DNA of 18,865 bases. Source: Flavobacteriaceae bacterium UBA2540. GTDB taxonomy: Bacteria > Bacteroidota > Bacteroidia > Flavobacteriales > Flavobacteriaceae. A program made the translations under genes and the position numbers. This document shows positions 6,895 through 14,377 of the stretch, piece after piece. Under the pieces are notes generated by a model. It was not told the origin of the DNA. It saw only the letters and a list, made by a program, of their open reading frames with translations, and searched no databases. The stretch lies in contig DDMS01000018.1 in NCBI GenBank assembly GCA_002340765.1, positions 1 to 18,865 of the forward strand. Reading direction: 5' to 3'. Position 1 is the first letter of the stretch; every line of letters begins with the position of its first letter.

Positions 6895-7962
6895 ATGGAA
6901 CTCGAAAAACTTACAAACGAAGCCATTTCGCTTTTAAAAAGGTTGATTGAAACTCCGTCTTTTTCATCCGAAGAAGATCAAACAGCTGTTTTGATTGAAA
7001 ATTGGTTCAAACAGTTTAAAATTCCTTTTCAAAGAACCAAAAACAATGTTTGGTCAAACAATAAGTATTTTGACGAAACTAAACCTACTTTACTATTAAA
7101 TTCACATCACGATACTGTAAAACCTAATTCTGCTTTTACCAAAAATCCTTTTGAAGCAAATGTTGAAAATGGAAAATTATTTGGTTTGGGAAGTAATGAT
7201 GCAGGTGGTTGTTTGGTTTCGTTGATGGCAACTTTTACATATTTTTTTCATCAGAAAAACTTAAAATACAATCTCGTAATTGTAGCCTCTGCTGAAGAAG
7301 AAAGTAGTGGCGAAGACGGTTTGAATAGTATGTTATCCATTATTCCAAAAATCGATGTTGCCATTATTGGCGAACCAACTTTGATGAATTTGGCTGTTGC
7401 TGAAAAAGGTTTGGTCGTTTTTGATGCAGTTGTTGATGGCACTGCAAGTCATGCTGCTCACCCAAATAACAATAATCCCATTTATAAAACTATCGAAGTT
7501 TTGCAATGGTTTAAGAATTTTAGATTTGAAAAAACTTCTTCAACTTTAGGTGATGTTAAAATGACAGTTACTCAAATTAATTCTGGAGAACAACATAATG
7601 TAGTTCCAGCACATGTTGATTTAGTAATTGATGTTCGCGTAAATGATGCTTACACAAATCAAGAAATTGCAACAATTTTACAAAAAAATGCACCATGCAC
7701 CAAAATTATTCCACGCAGTTTAAAACTCAACTCCTCGGCTATTTCTGTGGATCATGAATTGGTAAAAGCTGGAATTGAAATTGGTAGAAAAACCTATGGC
7801 TCACCAACGTTGTCAGATCAATCAGTACTGACTTGTCAATCATTGAAATTAGGTCCTGGAGATAGCACACGTTCACATTCTGCAGATGAATTTATTTATC
7901 TTGCCGAAATTGAAGAAGGCATTGCAATTTATGTGGAGTTGTTGGAGAAGGTTATAAAATAG
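6895..7962 (+). CDS. argE: M20 metallo-deacylase: acetyl- or succinyl-citrulline/ornithine deacylase
   Basis: This 355-residue M20 peptidase-family enzyme hydrolyses the N-acyl group. Since the carbamoyltransferase here acts on acylornithine, its likely substrate is N-acyl-citrulline, giving free citrulline for ArgG. Metal residues are visible: His71 and Asp73 in SHHDTV, Asp102 in GSNDAGG, the catalytic Glu134 and metal Glu135 in SAEEES, Glu160 in IIGEPT, and a C-terminal His in DSTRSHSADEF. SHAAHP (185-190) is the dimerisation-domain histidine motif. The start chosen is the ATG at 6895, one base after the argB stop; an earlier in-frame ATG at 6865 lies inside argB. DapE-like family members are close relatives. 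Confidence 0.88.
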   Translation: MELEKLTNEAISLLKRLIETPSFSSEEDQTAVLIENWFKQFKIPFQRTKNNVWSNNKYFDETKPTLLLNSHHDTVKPNSAFTKNPFEANVENGKLFGLGSNDAGGCLVSLMATFTYFFHQKNLKYNLVIVASAEEESSGEDGLNSMLSIIPKIDVAIIGEPTLMNLAVAEKGLVVFDAVVDGTASHAAHPNNNNPIYKTIEVLQWFKNFRFEKTSSTLGDVKMTVTQINSGEQHNVVPAHVDLVIDVRVNDAYTNQEIATILQKNAPCTKIIPRSLKLNSSAISVDHELVKAGIEIGRKTYGSPTLSDQSVLTCQSLKLGPGDSTRSHSADEFIYLAEIEEGIAIYVELLEKVIK

Positions 7963-8011
7963 AGAAAAGAGAAAAGAGAAAAGAATAAAGAGAATAGAAT
8001 TAAGAATTTAG
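7963..8011 (+). repeat. Seven-copy heptamer tandem repeat between argE and argH
   Basis: Directly after the argE stop run seven consecutive 7-base units: AGAAAAG three times exactly, then AATAAAG, AGAATAG, AATTAAG and AATTTAG, all ending in AG. The tract is almost pure purine on the + strand. The first copies are identical and the later ones diverge, which suggests slippage growth from one end. It lengthens the argE/argH gap to 87 bases and could vary in copy number between strains. Confidence 0.7.
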
Positions 8012-8025
8012 AGAATTTCTCTAAA
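8007..8025 (+). promoter_or_regulatory. Small hairpin before argH
   Basis: TTTAGAGA (8007-8014) and TCTCTAAA (8018-8025) form a perfect 8-bp stem with a 3-base loop, starting in the last heptamer unit. No T-run follows, so it is not a standard terminator. It may be an RNA structure that affects processing or initiation at argH, 24 bases downstream. It may also be an accident of the low-complexity tract. Confidence 0.3.
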
Positions 8026-8049
8026 AGCGAAAAACTAAAAGCTAAAACA

Positions 8050-9327
8050 ATGAAACTTTGGGATAAAGGATTTTCAATTGATAAAAGAATAGAGCTTTTC
8101 ACTGTTGGAAATGATCGTGAAATTGATATGCACATTGCAAAATATGACGTAATAGCTTCATTGGCACATGCTAAAATGCTACATTCCACTGGATTGATTT
8201 CAGAAAGTGAACTAAAAGATTTGGAAATTGGCTTGCAAAATATTGCCTTTGACATTGAAAAGGGCACCTTCAAAATCGAGGATTCGTTTGAAGATGTGCA
8301 TTCCAAAATTGAATGGGAATTGACTCAAAAACTTGGGGAAGTTGGCAAGAAAATTCACACTGCACGTTCAAGAAATGACCAAGTTTTAGTGGCTTTACAA
8401 CTCTATTACAAAGAAAATTTGAAGGGAGTACATCAAAAAGTTTTTTCTTTTTTTGAAACCCTTTTACACTTAGCAGAAACCCATAAAAACCAACTTTTAC
8501 CTGGCTATACGCATTTGCAAGTTGCCATGCCTTCCTCTTTTGGATTATGGTTTTCGGCATACGCAGAATTGCTCATTGACGATGTTTATTTATTAAATGC
8601 TGTTTCAAAAATTGTAGATCAAAATCCATTAGGTTCAGCTGCTGGTTATGGAAGTTCTTTTCCTATTGACAGAGAATTCACTACCAAAGAAATGAATTTC
8701 AGTACGTTAAAATTCAATGTAGTGGCTGCACAAATGAGCAGAGGAAAAAGTGAGCGTTCCATTGCAGCTGCTTTGGGTGGTTTGTGCAATACGTTAGCAC
8801 GTTTTTCAATGGATATCTGTTTGTATATGAGTCAGAATTTTAGTTTTATCTCTTTTCCTGACGAATTAACAACTGGAAGTAGCATTATGCCACATAAAAA
8901 AAATCCTGATGTTTTTGAATTGATTCGTGGAAAGTGTAATAAAATTCAGGCATTACAAACAGAAATGATTTTGATTACCAATAATTTACCTTCTGGTTAT
9001 CACAGAGATTTTCAATTATTGAAAGAAAATATGATTAACGCTTTTGAAGATGTAAAAAATATTTTAGATATTTTTAACTTTACCATCCAACAAATTATTG
9101 TGAAAGAAATTGATTTGAATGATGAAAAATACCACTATCTATTTACAGTTGATAGCATCAATAATTTAGTGACTGAAGGCATGAGTTTTAGAGAAGCGTA
9201 TCAGAAAATTGGCGGCGAAGTGCAATCAGGAGCCTACAAAGCAAGTTTAGGTAAAAACCATACTCACATTGGAAGTATTCACAATTTGGGCTTGGAAGAT
9301 ATTAGAAAAAAGTTTCCTAAATATTAA
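8050..9327 (+). CDS. argH: Argininosuccinate lyase
   Basis: ArgH splits argininosuccinate into arginine and fumarate, the last pathway step. The family signature GSSIMPHKKNPD is at residues 276-287, on the flexible catalytic serine loop. HTARSRNDQV (103-112) and PGYTHLQ with His155 are further active-site segments. The 425 residues are slightly short of the usual 450-460, mostly at the ends, with no internal break. It closes the + strand operon, and its TAA stop shares the bases TTAA (9324-9327) with the stop of the convergent lycopene cyclase gene, so there is no intergenic terminator. Confidence 0.96.
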   Translation: MKLWDKGFSIDKRIELFTVGNDREIDMHIAKYDVIASLAHAKMLHSTGLISESELKDLEIGLQNIAFDIEKGTFKIEDSFEDVHSKIEWELTQKLGEVGKKIHTARSRNDQVLVALQLYYKENLKGVHQKVFSFFETLLHLAETHKNQLLPGYTHLQVAMPSSFGLWFSAYAELLIDDVYLLNAVSKIVDQNPLGSAAGYGSSFPIDREFTTKEMNFSTLKFNVVAAQMSRGKSERSIAAALGGLCNTLARFSMDICLYMSQNFSFISFPDELTTGSSIMPHKKNPDVFELIRGKCNKIQALQTEMILITNNLPSGYHRDFQLLKENMINAFEDVKNILDIFNFTIQQIIVKEIDLNDEKYHYLFTVDSINNLVTEGMSFREAYQKIGGEVQSGAYKASLGKNHTHIGSIHNLGLEDIRKKFPKY

Positions 9328-10463
9328 AAAATCCGTTTAAAAATTGCGCGTATAAAATTTGCAGGAGGCATCTTCAATAAAATTTTTAAATCCTCCAAAA
9401 ACGAAGTTTCTTCATCCAGAAATTTTAAAATATTATGCAAAGATGTTCTTTTAAACAATTCTCCAAAAAGTGTTGAACCTAGATAATTTTTTTCATGCAA
9501 AATATCTAACATTAACAAGTCATAAAACCAAAATTTATCGATTTTATGAAACAATTGTAATGGTTTATTTTCTTTTAAATGTGTAATTAGTTTTGATGTT
9601 TTTTTAGTAGTGTTTTTAAAAGTAAATCCTGTACTTGCTTTAGACCAACCTCCAGCAGTACCAATATGGATGATATTTTCAGAGTTATTTTTCCAAAAGT
9701 GATAACAAGTCATCGGAATTGACCCTTTTTCTTTTTCCGTGATTGTGAAGTTTGTAATATTTTTTTCTCTTAAATAATTCTCAATTTCAGTTTCATATTC
9801 TGAAATTGGCAACAAATTTTCTGAAAACAAGGTATATTCAAAAAGCGCCTCGTTTTCACTATAGGGCAAAATATACATGAATCGAGTATTTCCTTTTTGA
9901 GGAATTTTAAAATCCATAAAAGTAGCTGATTCGTTATTAAAAGAATCTTCCAAAGTTTTTATGAAAAACCCTACAAAATGTTGTTGTAAAACAGGAAATT
10001 TTGTTTGCTTTTTAGATTCATCAGAAAAAACAATGCTATTGATCACCACTTTCGAATGAAAAGTTGCAGATGATGTAACAACTCTTGCTGAATTTTCTTC
10101 TTGATGAATACTCAAAACAGCCTCTTCAACAAAAGTAATATTGGTTTTGTTCGCTAACTGATTCCAAATTTTATGGTAGAATTTTTCACTTCGAATCATT
10201 TTATATTGATAAGGAAGAATAGAACCTTCAAGCGAATGTATCTCAGATTTGAACTGAATTTTTTGCCAAGTTTTGGCTAAAACATCATCCCATTCACCTT
10301 CATTTTTTTCCCAAAAACACCAAGTTCGATCGTTTGCAGTTTTTTTTTCTTTGTCAATAATCAAGATTTTTTTATTATCAAAAAAAGAATCTTTTGACAT
10401 TCTGTATGCCATCATTAACCCAGAAGCTCCTCCTCCAACAAGAATATAGTCGTAATTGATCAT
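9324..10463 (-). CDS. crtY: Lycopene beta-cyclase
   Basis: CrtY cyclises both ends of lycopene to beta-carotene at the membrane, a redox-neutral flavin-dependent reaction. The N-terminal FAD-binding loop VGGGASG is at residues 9-15, followed by the family motif DRTWCFW (45-51). The GTAGGWSKASTGFTF segment in the C-terminal half is another conserved site. Length is 379 residues, normal for the bacterial family. It is last in the crtI-crtB-crtZ-crtY order, 83 bases after crtZ; that gap shows no clear promoter or terminator. The stop overlaps the argH stop from the other strand. Confidence 0.93.
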   Translation of the reverse strand: MINYDYILVGGGASGLMMAYRMSKDSFFDNKKILIIDKEKKTANDRTWCFWEKNEGEWDDVLAKTWQKIQFKSEIHSLEGSILPYQYKMIRSEKFYHKIWNQLANKTNITFVEEAVLSIHQEENSARVVTSSATFHSKVVINSIVFSDESKKQTKFPVLQQHFVGFFIKTLEDSFNNESATFMDFKIPQKGNTRFMYILPYSENEALFEYTLFSENLLPISEYETEIENYLREKNITNFTITEKEKGSIPMTCYHFWKNNSENIIHIGTAGGWSKASTGFTFKNTTKKTSKLITHLKENKPLQLFHKIDKFWFYDLLMLDILHEKNYLGSTLFGELFKRTSLHNILKFLDEETSFLEDLKILLKMPPANFIRAIFKRIF

Positions 10464-10546
10464 CTAAAAAATAAAAAATTACAAACCATTTATATTGAGT
10501 TAGTTACATTAAAACAAAGAAAGTTTTAAAGTTGAAATTGTGATAA

Positions 10547-10993
10547 TTATAAGTATTCTCTAAAATATTTTAATGGAACAAATAACATTCCAAAACATTG
10601 GCTTTCCTCTTTTCCCATGTTTTTATGATGTATTTTATGACCTTTTCTCAATGCTTTAAAATACCAATTATTCATGTTTTTAAACCATTTAAAACGTTGG
10701 TGAATCAAAATATCATGAATAAAAAAATATGCCAACCCATATAATAAGATTCCTAAGCCTATAAAAATTAAGAAAGTGTATTGCGTATTTGAACCAATAA
10801 TGAAAAGAAACATACTTGGTACTGCAAAAATAACAAAAAATAAATCGTTTTTTTCAAACACATTCGGATATCCAGGTTGATGATGATCTTTATGCAAAAA
10901 CCATCCAAAACCATGCATTACATATTTGTGTGTACACCAAGTAATGCCTTCCATGGTAATAAAAACTCCTAGTGTAATTAACGCATACATCAT
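10547..10993 (-). CDS. crtZ: Beta-carotene 3-hydroxylase
   Basis: CrtZ hydroxylates the beta-ionone rings of beta-carotene to make zeaxanthin, as a membrane di-iron enzyme. All four histidine boxes of the fatty acid hydroxylase superfamily are present: His22-x4-His27, His34-x2-His37-His38, His93-x4-His98 and His119-x2-His122-His123. Hydrophobic stretches at about 4-20 and 51-92 are the membrane segments. Length is 148 residues, typical of the short bacterial type. The ATG shares its A with the crtB stop (TGATG), so the two are translationally coupled; a second ATG follows immediately and could also be used. Confidence 0.94.
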   Translation of the reverse strand: MMYALITLGVFITMEGITWCTHKYVMHGFGWFLHKDHHQPGYPNVFEKNDLFFVIFAVPSMFLFIIGSNTQYTFLIFIGLGILLYGLAYFFIHDILIHQRFKWFKNMNNWYFKALRKGHKIHHKNMGKEESQCFGMLFVPLKYFREYL

Positions 10994-11835
10994 CAGATTA
11001 TATTTAATTTATACTTTACGTAACTTCTAGCTAAAAGATTAATTTTCATTGAGTTAGAGATACGAATTCTAGTATCCATAATTTTTTCTGAAGGAAGGTT
11101 TTTCAATTTACTCAACAATCTTCTATAATATCTGTAAGCCATATAAACGCCAAATTTCGCTTCTACAGGCAATTTCAGAATTCCATTATTATAAGCGAAT
11201 TCAAAATCCTCTTCAATTTCTTCAATAATCAATTGTTTTGAAGCGGCATCTAATTTTCCTAAATCAATATTTGGAAAATACGAACGATTTAGCAATTCAA
11301 AATCATCTTTCAAATCACGTAAAAAATTAACTTTTTGAAATGCAGAACCCAAACGCATTGCGGCATCTTTCAGTTCTAAATATTGTGCTTCATCACCATT
11401 TACAAAAACTTTCAGACACATCAAACCAACAACATCAGCAGAACCAAAAATATATTCGTCATATTCTTCCTTGGTATTGTATTCCGTTTTGTGTAAATCA
11501 GCTTTCATACTTTTCAAGAAAGCCTGCACCATTTCATCAGGAATGTTATACCTATTAACGGTTTGTTGAAATGAATTTAAAATCGGATTTAAACTGATTT
11601 TATGTTCTTTAGCAAAATAGTAATCTTTCTCAAAATGAGACATCAATTGCTTTTTGTCAAAGTCGTGAAAAGTATCTACAATTTCGTCTGCAAAGCGAAC
11701 AAAACCATAAATATTGTAAATATCAGCCCTAATTTTTGGAGATAACATATTGACTGCCATAGAAAATGAGGTACTATATTTTTTAGTGACCATTTTACTA
11801 AAATCATTTGAAACATTGTCGAACAATTCTTTCAT
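10993..11835 (-). CDS. crtB: Phytoene synthase
   Basis: CrtB condenses two GGPP molecules to phytoene, the committed step of carotenoid synthesis. The two Mg-binding aspartate motifs are clear: DEIVD at residues 50-54, and NFLRDLKDD at 170-178. The YSTSFSMA segment (20-27) is the family's N-terminal signature. Length is 280 residues. It begins 11 bases after the crtI stop and couples to crtZ. No GGPP synthase gene is in the window, so substrate must come from elsewhere in the genome. Confidence 0.95.
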   Translation of the reverse strand: MKELFDNVSNDFSKMVTKKYSTSFSMAVNMLSPKIRADIYNIYGFVRFADEIVDTFHDFDKKQLMSHFEKDYYFAKEHKISLNPILNSFQQTVNRYNIPDEMVQAFLKSMKADLHKTEYNTKEEYDEYIFGSADVVGLMCLKVFVNGDEAQYLELKDAAMRLGSAFQKVNFLRDLKDDFELLNRSYFPNIDLGKLDAASKQLIIEEIEEDFEFAYNNGILKLPVEAKFGVYMAYRYYRRLLSKLKNLPSEKIMDTRIRISNSMKINLLARSYVKYKLNII

Positions 11836-11846
11836 ACCATTTACTA

Positions 11847-13307
11847 TTAATTTTTTACAATTAAATCTGATGCAATTTTTCCAGAAATCAAGGCTGGAGG
11901 TACTCCAGGTCCTGGAACTGTTAATTGACCAGTGAAATATAAATTATTTACTTTTTTACTCTTTATTCTAGGTCTTAAAAATGCAGTTTGAAATAATGTA
12001 TTCGCCAAACCATATGCATTTCCTTTATATGAATTGTAATCTTCTACAAAATCATTCACACAGAAAGATTTTATAAATATAATATTTTTTTGCACATCTT
12101 GGTTTGTTAATTTTTCCAAACGAGTAATTATTTTTTGAAAATACAATTCTCTTAATTCCTCAGTATCTTCCAAACCTGGTGCTAAAGGTATTAAAAATGT
12201 TGCAGCTTCGCAATCTTCAGGAGCAAAAGAATTATCAGTAATACTAGAAAAGCTTGCGTAAAACAATGGATTATCAGGCCATTTTGGGGTATCATAAATA
12301 TCTTTTGCATGCACATCAAAATCACTATCAAAAAACAACGTATGATGACAAACGTTCGTTAATTTCTTGTCAAAACCAACATAGAAAAGCAATGAAGAAG
12401 GAGCAAAAGTCTTTTTTGACCAATAGTTTTCTGAATATTGACGTAAATTTTGATTTAATAAAGTCTCTGTATGATGATAATCTGCACCACTCAAAACCAA
12501 ATCCGCTTCTATTTCTTTACCATTTACTTTCAAACCTGTGATATTATTTGAAGCATCTGTTATGATTTTTTCAACATTAGCATTTGTTCTGAATTCAACA
12601 CCTAAACTTTCTGCCAAAGCAACCATTCCTTCAACAACTTTATACATTCCTCCTATTGGATGCCAGGTCCCTAAACCAAAATCTGCATAATTCATAAAAT
12701 TATAAAACGCAGGAGTATTGCTTGGTTTTGCACCTAAAAACAAAACAGGAAACTCTAAAATCTGGATTAATTTATTACTTTTAATATTTTTTCGAACTTC
12801 TTTTCTGATGGTAGAAACAAATTGGTTGAGTTTTGTAACCGTTTTTGGTGTTACCAATTCTAAAGGTGAAATTCCAGGTTTATATACCAAATCTTTGATT
12901 GCAATATCATAATTTGATTTTGCAGAACTTAAAAAGGATTTTAAATGTTGTGCACTTCCTTTTTCTTCTTTTTCAAAAGTTTCGTAAATTTTGTTTAAAT
13001 TACCATCAATTGTCATAGAATCTTGTTCGCCAAAATAAACTTGATAAGCAGGATCTAATTTTTCTAACAGATAAAAATCTGAAGGTTTCTTGCCAAAATC
13101 TGCAAAAAAACGCTCGAAAACATCTGGCATCCAATACCAAGTTGGACCGATATCAAATGTAAAACCATCTTGTTTATACTGCCTTGCTCTTCCTCCTAGT
13201 GTTGCGTTTTTTTCTAGAACAACCACTTCAAAACCTTCTTTAGAAAGGTAACATGAAGCCGCTAATGCAGAAAATCCAGAGCCTATTATATATATTTTTT
13301 TTTTCAT
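11847..13307 (-). CDS. crtI: Phytoene desaturase
   Basis: CrtI converts phytoene to lycopene by four FAD-dependent dehydrogenations. The Rossmann loop IIGSGFSALAAS (7-18) with the ribose-binding Glu32, then GGRARQYKQDGFTFDIGPTW (38-57), are typical. The carotenoid dehydrogenase signature, GQLTVPGPGVPPALISG, lies at 460-476 near the C-terminus. Length is 486 residues. It is the first gene of the crt operon and has its own candidate promoter and a dyad in the 61-base gap behind the MerR gene, so it is likely the regulated entry point of the operon. Confidence 0.96.
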   Translation of the reverse strand: MKKKIYIIGSGFSALAASCYLSKEGFEVVVLEKNATLGGRARQYKQDGFTFDIGPTWYWMPDVFERFFADFGKKPSDFYLLEKLDPAYQVYFGEQDSMTIDGNLNKIYETFEKEEKGSAQHLKSFLSSAKSNYDIAIKDLVYKPGISPLELVTPKTVTKLNQFVSTIRKEVRKNIKSNKLIQILEFPVLFLGAKPSNTPAFYNFMNYADFGLGTWHPIGGMYKVVEGMVALAESLGVEFRTNANVEKIITDASNNITGLKVNGKEIEADLVLSGADYHHTETLLNQNLRQYSENYWSKKTFAPSSLLFYVGFDKKLTNVCHHTLFFDSDFDVHAKDIYDTPKWPDNPLFYASFSSITDNSFAPEDCEAATFLIPLAPGLEDTEELRELYFQKIITRLEKLTNQDVQKNIIFIKSFCVNDFVEDYNSYKGNAYGLANTLFQTAFLRPRIKSKKVNNLYFTGQLTVPGPGVPPALISGKIASDLIVKN

Positions 13308-13323
13308 AATATTATTTGTTTAA

Positions 13324-13331
13324 CAAAAGTA
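13324..13331 (-). promoter_or_regulatory. Candidate -7 element of the crtI promoter
   Basis: Read on the - strand, TACTTTTG fits the Bacteroidetes TAnnTTTG element exactly. Transcription would begin near 13317, leaving about ten bases before the crtI ATG. No TTG -33 box is seen at the usual distance; that region is occupied by the dyad at 13335-13362. A weak -33 box together with a dyad is common in regulated promoters. Confidence 0.5.
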
Positions 13332-13334
13332 ATT

Positions 13335-13362
13335 ATTTACTAAACGTTATGTTTCAGTAAAT
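13335..13362. promoter_or_regulatory. Dyad upstream of crtI, candidate regulator-binding site
   Basis: ATTTACT (13335-13341) and AGTAAAT (13356-13362) are perfect inverted repeats, and inside them AAAC (13342-13345) pairs with GTTT (13351-13354). Only one C breaks the outer and inner arms. The dyad begins three bases upstream of the -7 element, so it covers the promoter spacer and the -33 position of crtI. A bound protein would either block polymerase or remodel the spacer. The neighbouring MerR-type protein is the obvious candidate, by inference. It also lies just after the MerR gene and could partly act as that gene's end structure. Confidence 0.5.
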
Positions 13363-13368
13363 GGAAAT

Positions 13369-14262
13369 TTATAAGACTTTTAACAAATCACCAATCGAAT
13401 CAAAAAGCTGGATGTTTGTATTTAAATTTAAATGCTTTATTTTTTCGATTTTCCTTCCAGTTGCAATAAATTTGTTGTTAGTTCCATGCATTAAATCATC
13501 AATTTCTTTGAAATATTCCTCAATTTTGTCATCATAAGGCTGAATAGTTAAAGAGGTAATAAAACAAATTTCTTGGCCACTTTCTAGGAAGTAATTCAAG
13601 TTATATAATGGCAAACTTTGACCTAAATATATGGTGTGAAAACCACGCAATACCAATTCATAATTTAAGTATAACAATCCCAATTCGTGTATTTCGTTTT
13701 CTGGCAAAAACAATACAAAGGTTTTATTGATATTCGTAATATTATACTGCAATTTCTCAGTATTAGCAAGGATTTTTTGCGAAATTAAGTTCGAAATAAA
13801 ATGTTCATGAGCAGGCAATAAAGTATCTGTATGCCACAAAAAACCCATCTGTTCTAGAAAAGGTATAAAGACATCTTTAAAGATTTCTCTAAAGGTTTTT
13901 TTATGTAATAATGTATTGTACGTATTGTTAAATAATATCTTATCAAACTGATACATTGATATTTTGAGAGAATTTAGCGCTTCATCATCAATTGCATTAC
14001 TAAAAGCCAATTCTCTCGATTTCATCAAAATTTCATCATCTGACATTAATGCTATTTTTGAAATTTTAAAATTGTTATTGTTCAGTAAAACAATATTCAA
14101 AAGTTTCGTTAAATTCTCAGGAGAATAATATCTTATGTTTGTGCCTGTTCTTTTTGGTTGTAATAAGTTGTATCTTTTTTCCCAAATTCTGATAGTGTGT
14201 GCTTTGATTCCAGAAATATTTTCTAGGTCTTTGATGGTAAAATTTTGCTTAATACTGTTCAA
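13369..14262 (-). CDS. MerR-family regulator with cobalamin-binding domain, CarH/LitR-like
   Basis: The N-terminal winged helix (about 8-75) carries FTIKDLENISGIKAHTIRIW and EKRYNLLQPKRT, a MerR DNA-binding domain. The C-terminal half resembles the CarH B12 photosensor: Trp143-x9-Glu153-His154 in the helical part, His144 next to the Trp, and Glu190-x-His192-x2-Gly195, close to the DxHxxG cobalamin motif with Glu for Asp. His192 would be the lower cobalt ligand. It probably represses crt genes in the dark, by family analogy. The start is uncertain: I chose the TTG at 14262, giving 297 residues, because the longer reading from TTG 14286 would begin inside a perfect TAnnTTTG promoter element. 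It lies between crtI and the divergent sigma factor gene. Confidence 0.85.
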   Translation of the reverse strand: MNSIKQNFTIKDLENISGIKAHTIRIWEKRYNLLQPKRTGTNIRYYSPENLTKLLNIVLLNNNNFKISKIALMSDDEILMKSRELAFSNAIDDEALNSLKISMYQFDKILFNNTYNTLLHKKTFREIFKDVFIPFLEQMGFLWHTDTLLPAHEHFISNLISQKILANTEKLQYNITNINKTFVLFLPENEIHELGLLYLNYELVLRGFHTIYLGQSLPLYNLNYFLESGQEICFITSLTIQPYDDKIEEYFKEIDDLMHGTNNKFIATGRKIEKIKHLNLNTNIQLFDSIGDLLKVL

Positions 14263-14283
14263 TTTATTTTGTCTTAAAGTGAA

Positions 14284-14291
14284 CAAAGTTA
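14284..14291 (-). promoter_or_regulatory. Candidate -7 element of the MerR-type regulator gene
   Basis: On the - strand the bases read TAACTTTG, an exact fit to TAnnTTTG. Transcription would start near 14277-14280, about 15 bases before the TTG chosen as translation start. This placement argues against the earlier TTG at 14286. The -33 region has no TTG. A TACA-core motif (14290-14293) overlaps the element, so a CarH-like protein could repress its own gene here. Confidence 0.4.
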
Positions 14292-14352
14292 CACTTTTTA
14301 TCTAAAAGTAAAATAGCTTTAAAAAAACTGTAACATTTATTAATTTTACACT
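14288..14352. promoter_or_regulatory. Repeated GTTACA/TTACACT motifs in the divergent promoter region
   Basis: The intergenic region between the MerR gene and the sigma factor gene holds GTTACA at 14288-14293, its reverse complement TGTAAC at 14329-14334, and TTACACT twice (14289-14295 and 14346-14352). Each has a TACA core on one strand. Operators of CarH-type proteins elsewhere contain, as I recall, a T-n-TACA core. The copies here may be binding sites for the MerR-type protein, but in an AT-rich sequence the statistical weight is modest. Confidence 0.3.
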
Positions 14353-14377
14353 ACAAATAAAAAAACTAATTATTTAA

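Noticed and set aside
7929..8560. Minus-strand ORFs of 125 and 96 codons across the argE end and the argH start
   Set aside because: Ser/Phe/Leu-rich translations of the purine repeat and argH on the opposite strand; no family match and no promoter.
10464..10546. Internal promoter between crtZ and crtY
   Set aside because: Only imperfect matches such as TTTCTTTG and ATGGTTTG occur, with no -33 box at the right spacing.
14263..14286. Longer MerR-type protein starting at TTG 14286
   Set aside because: That TTG is within the TAACTTTG promoter-like element, and the eight extra residues do not look like part of the MerR domain; the TTG at 14262 gives the usual distance to the helix-turn-helix. 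The choice is not certain.
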